Shown here: piece by piece, positions 1 to 8,020 of the stretch
Numbering within the stretch: position 1 is the first letter of the stretch
How the letters are laid out: each line of letters starts with the position of its first letter
Source of the DNA: an uncultured Chlamydiae bacterium
Lineage (GTDB): Bacteria; Chlamydiota; Chlamydiia; Chlamydiales; SM23-39
Direction: 5' to 3'
Assembly (NCBI GenBank): GCA_903864395.1
Contig: CAIPFQ010000057.1
Span: 1 to 14,504 of the forward strand
Length of the DNA stretch: 14,504 bases
Translations under genes and position numbers: made by a program
Notes under the pieces: generated by a model
Seen by the model: the letters and a program-made list of their open reading frames with translations, nothing else
Told to the model about the DNA's origin: nothing
Database searches by the model: none

Positions 1-57
1 AGCCAAGGCAGGCAGCCCACAAAAGCTGCAAAGTCGAGCATACTTCTTATGATCTCA

Positions 58-95
58 CATCGCCATATATGAATCCATATATTTTTATGGCGATG
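58..95. repeat. Perfect 10-bp inverted repeat (hairpin)
   Basis: Bases 58-67 (catcgccata) are the exact reverse complement of 86-95 (tatggcgatg), with an 18-base A/T-rich loop. A second, mutually exclusive pairing of 71-78 (gaatccat) with 93-100 (atggattc) is possible. No T-run follows, so it does not look like an intrinsic terminator. It could be an mRNA 3'-end stabiliser of a gene to the left or a protein-binding palindrome. Its role is unknown. Confidence 0.5.
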
Positions 96-150
96 GATTC
101 CTCCGAGCGAGCACCATTTTTCCAATCCAGAAAACATTATCCATCATATT

Positions 151-191
151 CCGCCCTAAACCAAGTTTTAGCCCATGTTAGGGCGGTTTTT
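151..191 (+). terminator. Rho-independent terminator, plus strand
   Basis: A GC-rich 9-bp stem, ccgccctaa (151-159) with ttagggcgg (178-186), is followed at once by a run of five T (187-191). This is the standard intrinsic-terminator layout for transcription reading rightwards, so it probably ends a gene left of the window. The loop is rather long (18 bases) but contains a small aaac/gttt pairing (158-161 with 165-168). The minus strand has no T-run after the stem, so it is not bidirectional. The stem sequence recurs once more at 203-210. Confidence 0.6.
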
Positions 192-192
192 G

Positions 193-221
193 TTGTGTAT
201 TTCGCCCTAACCAGATAAACT
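193..221 (+). promoter_or_regulatory. Weak sigma-70-like promoter for the 244-1698 ATPase gene
   Basis: TTGTGT (193-198) and TAAACT (216-221) are separated by 17 bases and would start RNA near 228, leaving a short leader that still contains the ribosome site GGGAG just before the ATG at 244. The matches are 3/6 and 4/6, so the call is tentative. The spacer contains the third copy of cgccctaa (203-210), a position where a bound protein would block RNA polymerase. Confidence 0.3.
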
Positions 222-243
222 AGAAAAATACGAAGGGAGATTC

Positions 244-1698
244 ATGAGCCAGATCATTGGGAGGAAAAAAGAAGTTGAAGTTTTGGAAAAACTTTTTAGG
301 TCTAAAACGGCAGAATTTCTAGCGATCTACGGAAGACGGCGCATTGGAAAAACTTTTCTAGTTAATCAATTTTTTAAAGATAAGTGTCTTTATTTTGAGG
401 TGACGGGGAGCAAAGGGGCTTCTTTGAAAGAACAACTTGCTGATTTTCATAGAGAGTTTTGCGCACTTTTCAAATCTGAGGAGAGCTCAAAAAATCCTAA
501 AAATTGGAGCGAAGCTCTTCATACTCTTAAGGAGGCGATTCTTTTGATCCGTCCTGAACAAAAGGTTGTCCTTTTTTTTGATGAGCTTCCTTGGCTGGCT
601 GCACCAAAATCGGGATTTTTGCGGGCTTTGGAATATTTTTGGAATCGGCATGCATCGCGCATGGCCAATGTGTTGTTAATCATTTGTGGCTCTGCGGCGT
701 CTTGGATGATTCAAAAGGTGATTTACAATCGAGGTGGACTTTATGGAAGATTGAGCGCGGAAATTCGACTCCAGCCATTTTCTCTCACTGAGGTAGAGGC
801 TTATTTTATTTCTCGACAAATTGTGCTTCCAAGAAAGCAGATCGTTGAAATTTTCATGGCGACGGGCGGCGTTCCCCAATATCTTCATTTTGTAGAACGG
901 GGATGTTCTTCTCTCCAAACGATCAATGCGCTGTGTTTCCATGCACAAAGCCCACTCCTTAAAGAATTTCATAATCTTTACGCTTCTTTGTTTGAAAGTG
1001 CCGAACAGCATTTAAAAATTGTCCGCGCTCTTGCAAATAAGCGTCAAGGGATGGGTTTAACTGAACTCATTCTTACAACAGGCCTATCTAAGGGAGGGCG
1101 TTTGAGTACATTGCTGGTCGAGCTCGAAGAATCTGGGTTTATTTACTCATTTTCTTTCTTTGGAAAATCTCAAAAAGAAAAAAGATTTCGGCTGATCGAC
1201 GAGTATAGCCTGTTCTATCTCACTTGGATTGATCCTGAAAAACAACAAATTCTCCAAGGATTTGACAAAGACTATTGGAGTAAAATGCAAATGTCCCCTT
1301 CTTGGCATGCTTGGGCAGGCTATGCTTTTGAAAATATTTGCCTAAAACACAGCCATAAAATTAAGGCAGCTCTTTCGATTGGAGGCGTCAGCACCACTCA
1401 ATCGTATTGGCAATCTCTCCCGACCCAAGGATCTGAAGAAGAAGGGGCTGAAATCGATCTCGTCATTGATCGGGCAGATCAGTGCGTAAATCTTTGTGAA
1501 ATGAAATTTTATAACAGCATTTATACAATGACCTCTGAAGAAGCTTTTTGTTTTGAAAGAAAAAAAAGGGTCTTCCGATCAAAAACAAAAACTCGAAAAG
1601 CTCTTTTCACAACGCTCATTACGCCTCATGGCGCCAAAGAAAATGCACATTATTTGAGCAGTGTGGACCAGCAGTTAACTTTAGATTGCCTATTCTAA
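244..1698 (+). CDS. DUF234-type AAA family ATP-binding protein
   Basis: This is a 484-residue P-loop ATPase of the 'archaeal ATPase' type (ATPase_2 with a C-terminal DUF234 region). The ATG is preceded by a good ribosome site (GGGAG, four bases upstream). Seen directly: Walker A GRRRIGKT (30-37), Walker B VVLFFDE followed by LPW (108-117), and a sensor-1-like strand ending CGS (148-150). A helical, winged-helix-like middle section spans about 250-300. The C-terminal domain has D405 and E419-M-K421, the D...ExK pattern of PD-(D/E)XK nuclease-like folds that DUF234 resembles. The length fits the family. Whether the C-terminal domain cuts DNA is not established, and the biological role of these proteins is unknown. 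It converges on tamB with nine bases between the stop codons and no visible terminator. It is a divergent relative of the broken ATPase gene at 9481-10885. The family call is confident; the function is not. Confidence 0.85.
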   Translation: MSQIIGRKKEVEVLEKLFRSKTAEFLAIYGRRRIGKTFLVNQFFKDKCLYFEVTGSKGASLKEQLADFHREFCALFKSEESSKNPKNWSEALHTLKEAILLIRPEQKVVLFFDELPWLAAPKSGFLRALEYFWNRHASRMANVLLIICGSAASWMIQKVIYNRGGLYGRLSAEIRLQPFSLTEVEAYFISRQIVLPRKQIVEIFMATGGVPQYLHFVERGCSSLQTINALCFHAQSPLLKEFHNLYASLFESAEQHLKIVRALANKRQGMGLTELILTTGLSKGGRLSTLLVELEESGFIYSFSFFGKSQKEKRFRLIDEYSLFYLTWIDPEKQQILQGFDKDYWSKMQMSPSWHAWAGYAFENICLKHSHKIKAALSIGGVSTTQSYWQSLPTQGSEEEGAEIDLVIDRADQCVNLCEMKFYNSIYTMTSEEAFCFERKKRVFRSKTKTRKALFTTLITPHGAKENAHYLSSVDQQLTLDCLF

Positions 1699-1707
1699 CA
1701 GCCAAAA

Positions 1708-4700
1708 TTAGTAATTATGACTCCATTTGATGGTAAATTTGCCTTGCTCTTGCCTCTGATCGCTTTCGAGCTGCACGATCCAGCCTCCGCTCAACTCAAC
1801 CTCGATGCTGATATTCGTTGAAGAATCTTCTGCGCCCTGCGTTAAAGAGACCAAAACGCCCTCGCTGATATATTTTCCCACTTGGAGCGCAATCGTGTCT
1901 TCAATGTCTTGATCTCCGCTGGAGACAGAGACGATGCTAAGCCGATCGACGCCGAGTGCTTTGCGTGTGTTTTCTAGAACATCGGGCCCTTGGCCTGCTA
2001 GCGATGCGATAGAATTTGCGAGTTGCAACGCTTGAAAACTGTTGATCTCTGCTAAATCTTGGCCAAAAAGAAGATAGGACATAATTGTGCTGAGAGGCAA
2101 AGGCGGAGAAGATTGCAAGGTGAGCTGCGGATGATTGAGAGGCCCTTTGAGACGCGCGGTGATAGAAATGCCTTTTACTTCCATAACGCCCGCAAGATCG
2201 AGTCTTGGCATTTCGTGTTCCCTCCCTAAGAAAGAAAGCTTTCCGTCGAGAAGCTTAAATTGTCTGCCTGCGAAAGAAAATTCGCCGCGCACTAGCTCCA
2301 AATGGCCCTCCGCTGTAAGGTCTGAGAGCATTCCCCCCACATGAAAATCTCCATTCCACTCGGACTGAAGGCCGCGCCCTTCGATTTTTATAGATTTTGG
2401 CGCTGTAACGCGAAGATCGAGAAAGAGGGGATAGGGGCGCTGTGTAGGGGGTGTCGGAACTGGGATGGGCTTCGTTGGGTTTTTATAAACGACGACGAGA
2501 CGGGGCAAAAATCTCGGAACACGATCGGGAATATGAAAGTTGCTCTCGATCACCTGAATTTGCCCTGTCGCCCTTGCCTCTTTGAGATTTCCTTCGATCC
2601 GGATTTTCCCTTCGACATCTGACGCAATGAGATCGATTTGCGTTGCCCGAAGAGGGTTCGCCTCGATATCAAACACAAAGGGAAACTGTTTGGCTGGGTT
2701 TAGAAAAACAGATCCTGTCGCCGAAAAAGTTTCTCCATTTTTCCCCGCTGTTGCAGATTGCAAAATGAGATTTTTTCCATCCGCTTTGCCCTCCATGCGA
2801 AGATTGATAAGTCGCGTGCCTGTAAGATAGTTTTCATAAGAGCCATTTTCAAGAAGAAAATTTCCTTCAATGAAAGGATCTCCCAAAGTGTTTGCCAATG
2901 TAAATTCCGCAGCTCCAACGCCTGTCATTCGATGTGTGCCGAGATTGAAAAAATCGAGCCCTTCCTCGATATTTCCATGAAAAGACAAAAACCCTTCTAC
3001 GGGCTGATCGTACAATAGTTCTGCTTGTCCTTCTGAGAAGCGGATGGGAAGAGATGTTTTAAGAACAAGGGTTTCTTTGCCAGCGATCTCAAAAGATCCT
3101 TGCGCCTCAATTAGGTGGTTTGTGATTTGCCCTTTGAGTTTTCCTGCAATGAACGTGGGGCTGTCTGCTGTGGGAATGACCGTTCCTTGGAATGTGCCAG
3201 CCATTTCTCCCGCCGCCTCTTTGAGCACGAGGGAAGCGTCTGTCCGTCCCCCTAAATCGACTGCGAGAGGCAGAATTTCAAGAGGAAATTTTTCGAGCGT
3301 GGCATGGAGGTCCAAAAGATTGTCCGCTTTTTCCAAATTGAGAAAAACACGAGAGTCCCCTAAGAGAAGATCTAAGCGATGGACCTGAATATTGTTTGGA
3401 AAAATTGCAAACTTACAAGGAGCCGCAAGAGACAGAGCGCGAAGATCCAGCATCCCTTGCAGGGTTTCGATCGATCCAGACGCGCCGCTTTTTTGCAGGG
3501 CCGCAATGCCTGCGAGGTTGATGTAAAAAGGGTGTTTCCAGCGTCCTGTAAGCGCTAAAGCGAAAGGTTTTTCTTGCGCTCCAAGGGGCGCTTTGAGAGC
3601 GATGGTTGAAAAACTGGCTTTTTCATAGCTTGCGTTTTCAAACAGGAGATCGAGGTGGTTGAGAGAGGCTATAAAATGTCCTTTTTGGGCGAAAAAAGAG
3701 TTCCAATGAAAGTTTTCTGTATCTCCTTGAACATTGATCCCTTGTTTTTCCTCTTCAGGCTGAAAAGTCACGACCCCATCCGCTTTCCCAAAGAAATCAG
3801 ATATTTTATGGAGATCAGAAAGAGCGACATTCACCTGGCCAAGAAGGCGCATCGATTGCAAAAGTTCTACATTCCCAGAGGCTATTGCCCCTGCGCCCTC
3901 GATCTTAATTTGAGAAAGGAGCCACGACCCTTTCTCTGTCGGCGAGATTCGAAAACTTCCTTGCCATGGCGTATTTAGAACATTCGCGCTAAATTGCGCC
4001 TCTTCTTTTTTCGTCGTCAGGTGAAACCGAAAATTGGGCGATGCCAGCGTCGCGTCCGCCTGAGCGATATGCCAGAGAGGATCAATTTGTAAACTGGCGT
4101 TGAGAGAGATTTTTTCTTTTTCCATTCCAGGGAGATACAGATTGCCCCAAATTTTGCCTGAGAGTTTTTTTTTGCCGCTCAAAGAAAAATGAAACACGGC
4201 CGATTGATCCCAAGGGCTCATTTTTGGGAAGATGAACGATCCTTTTGAGCGAATAAATCCTTTTTCATTCCCTTGAAGGGACACCTTAGCCAAAGCGCCT
4301 GGCATCTCTTGGCTTTTCGCTGTGAATTGAAGGAAGAATTTTCCTGTTCCATCGACTTTGATCGCCCCCTGTGTTTCGGTATGGGGGCTTGAAGGGATTT
4401 TGACATCGAGAAGATGGAAATGTTTTACGCGGATCGCGACGCCACGGCGGGGCACTTGGGAAAGCAGATTTTTTTGAGACGCTTTTGCTTTGCGCTGCCA
4501 CGAGATCCCTTGCGCTTGAAGGTCTGTGAAAAGAATTTCCTTTTTTAGGAGTGCCGCAAGAGAGAGGCGCGTTTCCAATCTTTCTACTTGGAGATCGAGC
4601 GTCAAAGAGGTGGCTTGAAGGTGGTGGAGCACGATGGTGTGGGGAAGATTTCCCTCTATTTTATCTACTTGGATCTTCCAGCCAGCTTGCTGAAGCGATT

Positions 4701-4809
4701 CTGTAAACAGTCTGAGAGCGAGGTTTTTGCCCCAATCGCTTTGCAAAGCGAGGATGGCTGCGGAAAGAAGAATGAGAAAAAGGAGAAAAGAAGTTCTTAG
4801 TATTTTCAT
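1708..4809 (-). CDS. tamB: TamB-like translocation and assembly module protein
   Basis: This is a 1033-residue, beta-rich envelope protein. Residues 1-22 (starting MKILRTSFLLFLILL) form an uncleaved signal anchor in the inner membrane. The long middle is repetitive beta-strand sequence of the AsmA/TamB groove type. The C-terminal TamB domain (DUF490, about 850-1033) is clear: YLLFGQDLAEI (912-922), ALQLA (927-931), then VGKYISEGV (977-985). In well-studied bacteria TamB spans the periplasm, partners the Omp85 protein TamA, and helps outer-membrane protein assembly and phospholipid transfer. It is shorter than E. coli TamB (about 1259). The frame stays open upstream to an ATG at 4950, but that start would lie inside tamA and place 47 non-signal residues before the anchor. 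The ATG at 4809 is preferred because it forms a TGATG overlap with the tamA stop, implying translational coupling. No terminator is visible after the stop. Confidence 0.88.
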   Translation of the reverse strand: MKILRTSFLLFLILLSAAILALQSDWGKNLALRLFTESLQQAGWKIQVDKIEGNLPHTIVLHHLQATSLTLDLQVERLETRLSLAALLKKEILFTDLQAQGISWQRKAKASQKNLLSQVPRRGVAIRVKHFHLLDVKIPSSPHTETQGAIKVDGTGKFFLQFTAKSQEMPGALAKVSLQGNEKGFIRSKGSFIFPKMSPWDQSAVFHFSLSGKKKLSGKIWGNLYLPGMEKEKISLNASLQIDPLWHIAQADATLASPNFRFHLTTKKEEAQFSANVLNTPWQGSFRISPTEKGSWLLSQIKIEGAGAIASGNVELLQSMRLLGQVNVALSDLHKISDFFGKADGVVTFQPEEEKQGINVQGDTENFHWNSFFAQKGHFIASLNHLDLLFENASYEKASFSTIALKAPLGAQEKPFALALTGRWKHPFYINLAGIAALQKSGASGSIETLQGMLDLRALSLAAPCKFAIFPNNIQVHRLDLLLGDSRVFLNLEKADNLLDLHATLEKFPLEILPLAVDLGGRTDASLVLKEAAGEMAGTFQGTVIPTADSPTFIAGKLKGQITNHLIEAQGSFEIAGKETLVLKTSLPIRFSEGQAELLYDQPVEGFLSFHGNIEEGLDFFNLGTHRMTGVGAAEFTLANTLGDPFIEGNFLLENGSYENYLTGTRLINLRMEGKADGKNLILQSATAGKNGETFSATGSVFLNPAKQFPFVFDIEANPLRATQIDLIASDVEGKIRIEGNLKEARATGQIQVIESNFHIPDRVPRFLPRLVVVYKNPTKPIPVPTPPTQRPYPLFLDLRVTAPKSIKIEGRGLQSEWNGDFHVGGMLSDLTAEGHLELVRGEFSFAGRQFKLLDGKLSFLGREHEMPRLDLAGVMEVKGISITARLKGPLNHPQLTLQSSPPLPLSTIMSYLLFGQDLAEINSFQALQLANSIASLAGQGPDVLENTRKALGVDRLSIVSVSSGDQDIEDTIALQVGKYISEGVLVSLTQGAEDSSTNISIEVELSGGWIVQLESDQRQEQGKFTIKWSHNY

Positions 4810-6581
4810 CAGAATGTTTGTCCTACGGATGCATAGAGTTGATAGCTGTGATCGACCTTTGGGCGTCGATGCAAGGGAAACCCGACATCTACGCGAAGCG
4901 GGCCGAAGAAAGTAAAGTAGCGAAAGCCTGCGCCAACAGATGGATACCAAGTGTCTCTAAATTTAGGCCACTGGGAAAAAGACACAGTGCCAAAATCGGC
5001 GAAGGGGACGAGACCGATCGTTTTGGTGACTTTCCAACGAATCTCCGCAGTGGCTAAGATCGCAGATCTTCCCCCATAAGGCTCTCGACTGGCATTGAGC
5101 GGGCTCACCGTTTTATAGCGATAGCCACGCAAATCGTTTTCAGAGCCTCCGAAAAAAAGTTTTGTCATTGGAATATTTTTTTGGTGACTCCCTGCGATGG
5201 ATCCAAACTGCGCGCGGAGGGCGAGAGTGAATCGTTTGTGAGCGAAGGGAATATAAAAATTACCCGTTAGCCTTTGTTTGACAAAATGTTCATTTGAGAA
5301 AAAAAGAGATTGATAGGGGGTGATTGAGTAAATAATCGCAACGCCGCGCATGGGGTCGAGCGCATTATCGGCGTTTTCGTAGCGGATAAAGAGGGGAATG
5401 CCGACCAACAGGTAGGTGCCGGGATTTGCCGCTTGCGATACGTTGATGTGTTCGAGTTTCATGCCGGCGGAAAAAGCCGATTCTGGGTTGAGGATTCTGT
5501 CGATATATTGGGCAAAGCGGTAGATGAAGGCGAGATACGGATTGATGTTTTCTCGAGAAAGCTCTCCGAAGGCGCGGTAAGTTTGATCAAATGTTAAAAA
5601 GTCATTTTTTTTATAGGCGAATTTTCCTGCGATAAAGCGACGCGATACATCGCCCTTTGCGCTCAAAGTGTCTCCCATGCCGCCAATATTGCGATGCGCC
5701 CAAGCGAATGTGAATCCAGGGCCATCGACAGTGCCCCAAAATCCACCAAGGCTAATTTTTTGGTGCTTTGCTTCGGACAATCGAATTTTCATGGGCAGCT
5801 CTCCCGACGCATTGAGTGTATCGTCATGGGAGATATAGACAGAGGAAAAAAGCTCTGATTTTAAAAGCCTTTCCTGTGTTTTTTCAATGAGGTTAGAATT
5901 ATATACCTCGCCCTCTTTCCAATGGATTTTCTCTTTCACAAAAAGAGGTTTTACGTTTTTAAGTCCAAAAAATGTCGAAGTGCCAAAAAGAGCTTTGTCT
6001 CCTTCATTCACGCAGGCAGCAGCCCTTACCTCTTTTGCCAACATATCGACCTCGACCCGTCTTTTGTCAATCGAGGCGAGAGGATAGCCGCACTCTGAGA
6101 GCAGAGTTAAAATATGGAGCTCTCCATTGACAATGTCTGTGGAAATGGCTGGCTGCCCAATCCTGAGACCTAGCCTTTTTGGAGAAAAAGAAGAACAGTA
6201 TTCGATCTTTGCGAGGGCGTCACAATCAGAGTGTTTTGTAAAAACCTCGTAAGCGGAGAGTGTGTATTGAGGCCCTGGATGAATCTGTAGGGTGATCTGA
6301 TACGGCTCCACAGAGTCTGCCTGTAAGATAGGCTCGATAGCGACCTCGTAATAGGCAAAGGCGTGCAGCACTTCGATGAGGGCGGGGATGTCGGAGCTTA
6401 TTCGGTAGCGCAAGCCGTTGATGGAGGCGGGAGGGCGGCTTTGCAAAGAGATAAGCTGCGAAGCGTCATGAACGGCTCGGAGCGCCGCGGGATCGTCTAG
6501 GCCACTAAAATGCACTTCGTAAGTGATGGCACAAAGAATTGCGGGCGAGGATAAAAAAGAGAGCCAAGATAAACGCGCCAT
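4809..6581 (-). CDS. tamA: TamA-like Omp85-family outer membrane protein
   Basis: This is a 590-residue Omp85 protein, close to E. coli TamA (577). It has a short N-terminal signal sequence (about 1-18, hydrophobic LSWLSFLSSPAILCA), three POTRA-like segments (about 20-270), and a 16-strand-type beta-barrel (about 275-590). The barrel shows the family's loop-6 motif FFGGSENDLRGY (476-487, invariant R485), the near-terminal GPLRVDVGFPL (560-570), and a final aromatic (F590) of the kind recognised by the BAM machinery. The length and the tamB neighbour argue for TamA rather than BamA, which is larger, with five POTRA domains. The ATG at 6581 is the only plausible start: the first alternative, a GTG at codon 23, would remove the signal sequence, and no acceptable start lies upstream. 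No Shine-Dalgarno sequence precedes it. It is the first gene of a tamA-tamB operon and diverges from hemL across 55 bases. Confidence 0.88.
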   Translation of the reverse strand: MARLSWLSFLSSPAILCAITYEVHFSGLDDPAALRAVHDASQLISLQSRPPASINGLRYRISSDIPALIEVLHAFAYYEVAIEPILQADSVEPYQITLQIHPGPQYTLSAYEVFTKHSDCDALAKIEYCSSFSPKRLGLRIGQPAISTDIVNGELHILTLLSECGYPLASIDKRRVEVDMLAKEVRAAACVNEGDKALFGTSTFFGLKNVKPLFVKEKIHWKEGEVYNSNLIEKTQERLLKSELFSSVYISHDDTLNASGELPMKIRLSEAKHQKISLGGFWGTVDGPGFTFAWAHRNIGGMGDTLSAKGDVSRRFIAGKFAYKKNDFLTFDQTYRAFGELSRENINPYLAFIYRFAQYIDRILNPESAFSAGMKLEHINVSQAANPGTYLLVGIPLFIRYENADNALDPMRGVAIIYSITPYQSLFFSNEHFVKQRLTGNFYIPFAHKRFTLALRAQFGSIAGSHQKNIPMTKLFFGGSENDLRGYRYKTVSPLNASREPYGGRSAILATAEIRWKVTKTIGLVPFADFGTVSFSQWPKFRDTWYPSVGAGFRYFTFFGPLRVDVGFPLHRRPKVDHSYQLYASVGQTF

Positions 6582-6589
6582 GAGACGGC

Positions 6590-6619
6590 ACTGTAGCTGA
6601 GGGCAAACGTTGCGGTCAA
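6590..6619 (-). promoter_or_regulatory. Candidate tamAB promoter
   Basis: Read on the minus strand, TTGACC (6619-6614, 5/6) and TACAGT (6595-6590, 4/6) are 18 bases apart. The -10 element ends only eight bases before the tamA ATG, so transcription would start at or within one or two bases of the start codon, giving a leaderless or nearly leaderless mRNA. That agrees with the lack of a ribosome site. Confidence 0.4.
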
Positions 6620-6636
6620 TTGAAAAACCTGTTTGA

Positions 6637-7947
6637 ATGAGAGGCGTGGAAACCAGAACACAATCGAAATTGATTTATGAAAGAGCGCGTCAAATCATTC
6701 CTGGTGGCGTCAATTCTCCTGTTCGCTCTTTTCGTGAAGTCGATGTTTTTCCTCCTTTGATTGTGAAAGAGGGATCGGGCTCTCTCATTCGCGATGCTGA
6801 TGGACGCGAATATATTGATTACTGTTTGGGGTGGGGCTCGATGATTTTAGGCCACGCTCATCCTGCGGTCGTCAAGGCCGCTGCAACGCAAATGGAAAAA
6901 GGCTCTTCTTTTGGAATTGCGACGCTTTTGGAAGTAGAATTTGCTGAAAAAATTGTCTCTCTCGTTCCTTCCGTAGAAAGGTTGCGGCTCGTCTCTTCGG
7001 GGACAGAAAGCTCTATGACTGCGGTTCGCTTGGCGAGAGCTGTGACAGGAAGATCAAAACTCATTAAATTTTCGGGGCACTATCACGGCCATGTTGATTC
7101 TCTGTTGATTCAAGCGGGATCGGGGGTTTCTTTTCTCAATAGGGAAGCCAGCTCGAAAGGCATTCCTCGGGGAGTGGTCGAAGACACTTTGGTCTTTCCT
7201 TTTAACAATCTAGAGATTTTGTGTGATTTTTTTCGCAAAGATCCAAAAGCCTCTGATTTAGCGGCGGTTATTTTAGAGCCCATTGCTGGCAATATGGGCG
7301 TTGTACTGCCTGAGCCTGGATTTTTGGAGATGCTGCGTGAAGAAACGGAGCGTGCGGGGGCTCTTTTGATTTTTGACGAGGTGATTTCTGGCTTTCGGGT
7401 GGGGCTTGCAGGCGCTGCAGGGCTTTATGGGATTGATCCCGATCTTACCTGTTTTGGGAAAATTATCGGGGGAGGGTTTCCTTTGGCCGCTTTAGGGGGA
7501 AAGAAGCAATTTCTCGATGCCTTAGCGCCTTTGGGAGAGGTGTATCAAGCGGGCACCCTTTCAGGCAATCCTGTGGCGGTGACGGCAGGGCTTGCAACGC
7601 TTGCGCAGGTGGAATTGGCTGGGTTCTTTGAAAATCTTCAATCTAAGACGGATCGACTGTTAACGCCGATTCGAGAGGCGATTGCCTCTCGTGGGTGCAA
7701 AGCTTGCGTGAGAGCGCAAGGGTCGATGTTTTCTGTTTTTTTTGGTCTTCGAGAGGTGCTCTGCAAAGAAGATTTGCAACATCTTGACAAAGAATGCTTT
7801 AAGAAATTTTTTCGTTTTCTTTTTGAAAACGGGATCTATATTCCTCCTTCTCCACAAGAAGCTTGGTTTCTTTCAACAGCCCATACGAATGAACAAATTG
7901 ATTTTACTGCAAATAAAGCGGTAGGGTTTATTTATAGTAATCTTTAA
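6637..7947 (+). CDS. hemL: Glutamate-1-semialdehyde 2,1-aminomutase
   Basis: This PLP enzyme converts glutamate-1-semialdehyde to 5-aminolevulinate, the last step of the C5 route into haem synthesis, in the cytosol. The 436-residue product is full length (E. coli about 426). Seen: the N-terminal family sequence IPGGVNSPVRSF (21-32), the cofactor-phosphate region SSGTES (120-125), FDEVISGFR (246-254) with D247 facing the pyridine nitrogen, the Schiff-base lysine K275 in CFGKIIGGG (272-280), and GTLSGNP (306-312). The start is less certain. The ATG at 6637 has no clear ribosome site, and a GTG three codons later is preceded by GAGAGG but only one base away. The conserved sequence begins at about residue 10, so either start keeps the whole enzyme. 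It diverges from tamA, and no terminator is visible before the promoter at 7954. Confidence 0.95.
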   Translation: MRGVETRTQSKLIYERARQIIPGGVNSPVRSFREVDVFPPLIVKEGSGSLIRDADGREYIDYCLGWGSMILGHAHPAVVKAAATQMEKGSSFGIATLLEVEFAEKIVSLVPSVERLRLVSSGTESSMTAVRLARAVTGRSKLIKFSGHYHGHVDSLLIQAGSGVSFLNREASSKGIPRGVVEDTLVFPFNNLEILCDFFRKDPKASDLAAVILEPIAGNMGVVLPEPGFLEMLREETERAGALLIFDEVISGFRVGLAGAAGLYGIDPDLTCFGKIIGGGFPLAALGGKKQFLDALAPLGEVYQAGTLSGNPVAVTAGLATLAQVELAGFFENLQSKTDRLLTPIREAIASRGCKACVRAQGSMFSVFFGLREVLCKEDLQHLDKECFKKFFRFLFENGIYIPPSPQEAWFLSTAHTNEQIDFTANKAVGFIYSNL

Positions 7948-7953
7948 AGCTAA

Positions 7954-7982
7954 TTGACATTCAAATATATTTCGTGTACAAT
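7954..7982 (+). promoter_or_regulatory. Near-consensus sigma-70 promoter
   Basis: TTGACA (7954-7959, 6/6) and TACAAT (7977-7982, 5/6) are separated by exactly 17 bases. Transcription would start near 7989 and give a leader of about 32 bases. The leader contains the perfect A/T palindrome attattaataat (7995-8006) and then the ribosome site AAGG (8008-8011). This is the best promoter match in the window and shows that the gene at 8021 is transcribed independently of hemL. Confidence 0.75.
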
Positions 7983-8020
7983 AATTGTTAATTAATTATT
8001 AATAATCAAGGTTGTTATTT

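Noticed and set aside
1..137. Minus-strand frame from an ATG at 137 open to the left edge
   Set aside because: Only about 45 codons, runs through the 58-95 hairpin, rich in Trp and Ile, with no ribosome site; undecidable without more sequence.
3..218. Plus-strand frame open from the left edge to a TAA at 216-218, possibly the end of an upstream gene
   Set aside because: It reads straight through both hairpins and the terminator, and its translation shows no recognisable domain or coding character. The terminator position suggests any upstream gene ends before 151.
2135..3978. Several antisense frames of 60-114 codons opposite tamB
   Set aside because: They overlap a well-supported TamB reading frame, lack ribosome sites and recognisable domains, and are what antisense of a long gene normally gives.
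4810..4950. Upstream start for tamB at 4950
   Set aside because: The added 47 residues would lie within tamA and precede the hydrophobic anchor. The ATG at 4809 begins exactly at the anchor and overlaps the tamA stop.
6610..6638. Promoter for hemL with TTGCGG and TTGAAT
   Set aside because: The -10 would overlap the start codon and place the RNA start inside the gene; the -35 match is only 3/6.
8012..8020. TTG at 8012 as start of the 450-residue protein
   Set aside because: The AAGG ribosome site directly abuts it; the ATG at 8021 has correct spacing.
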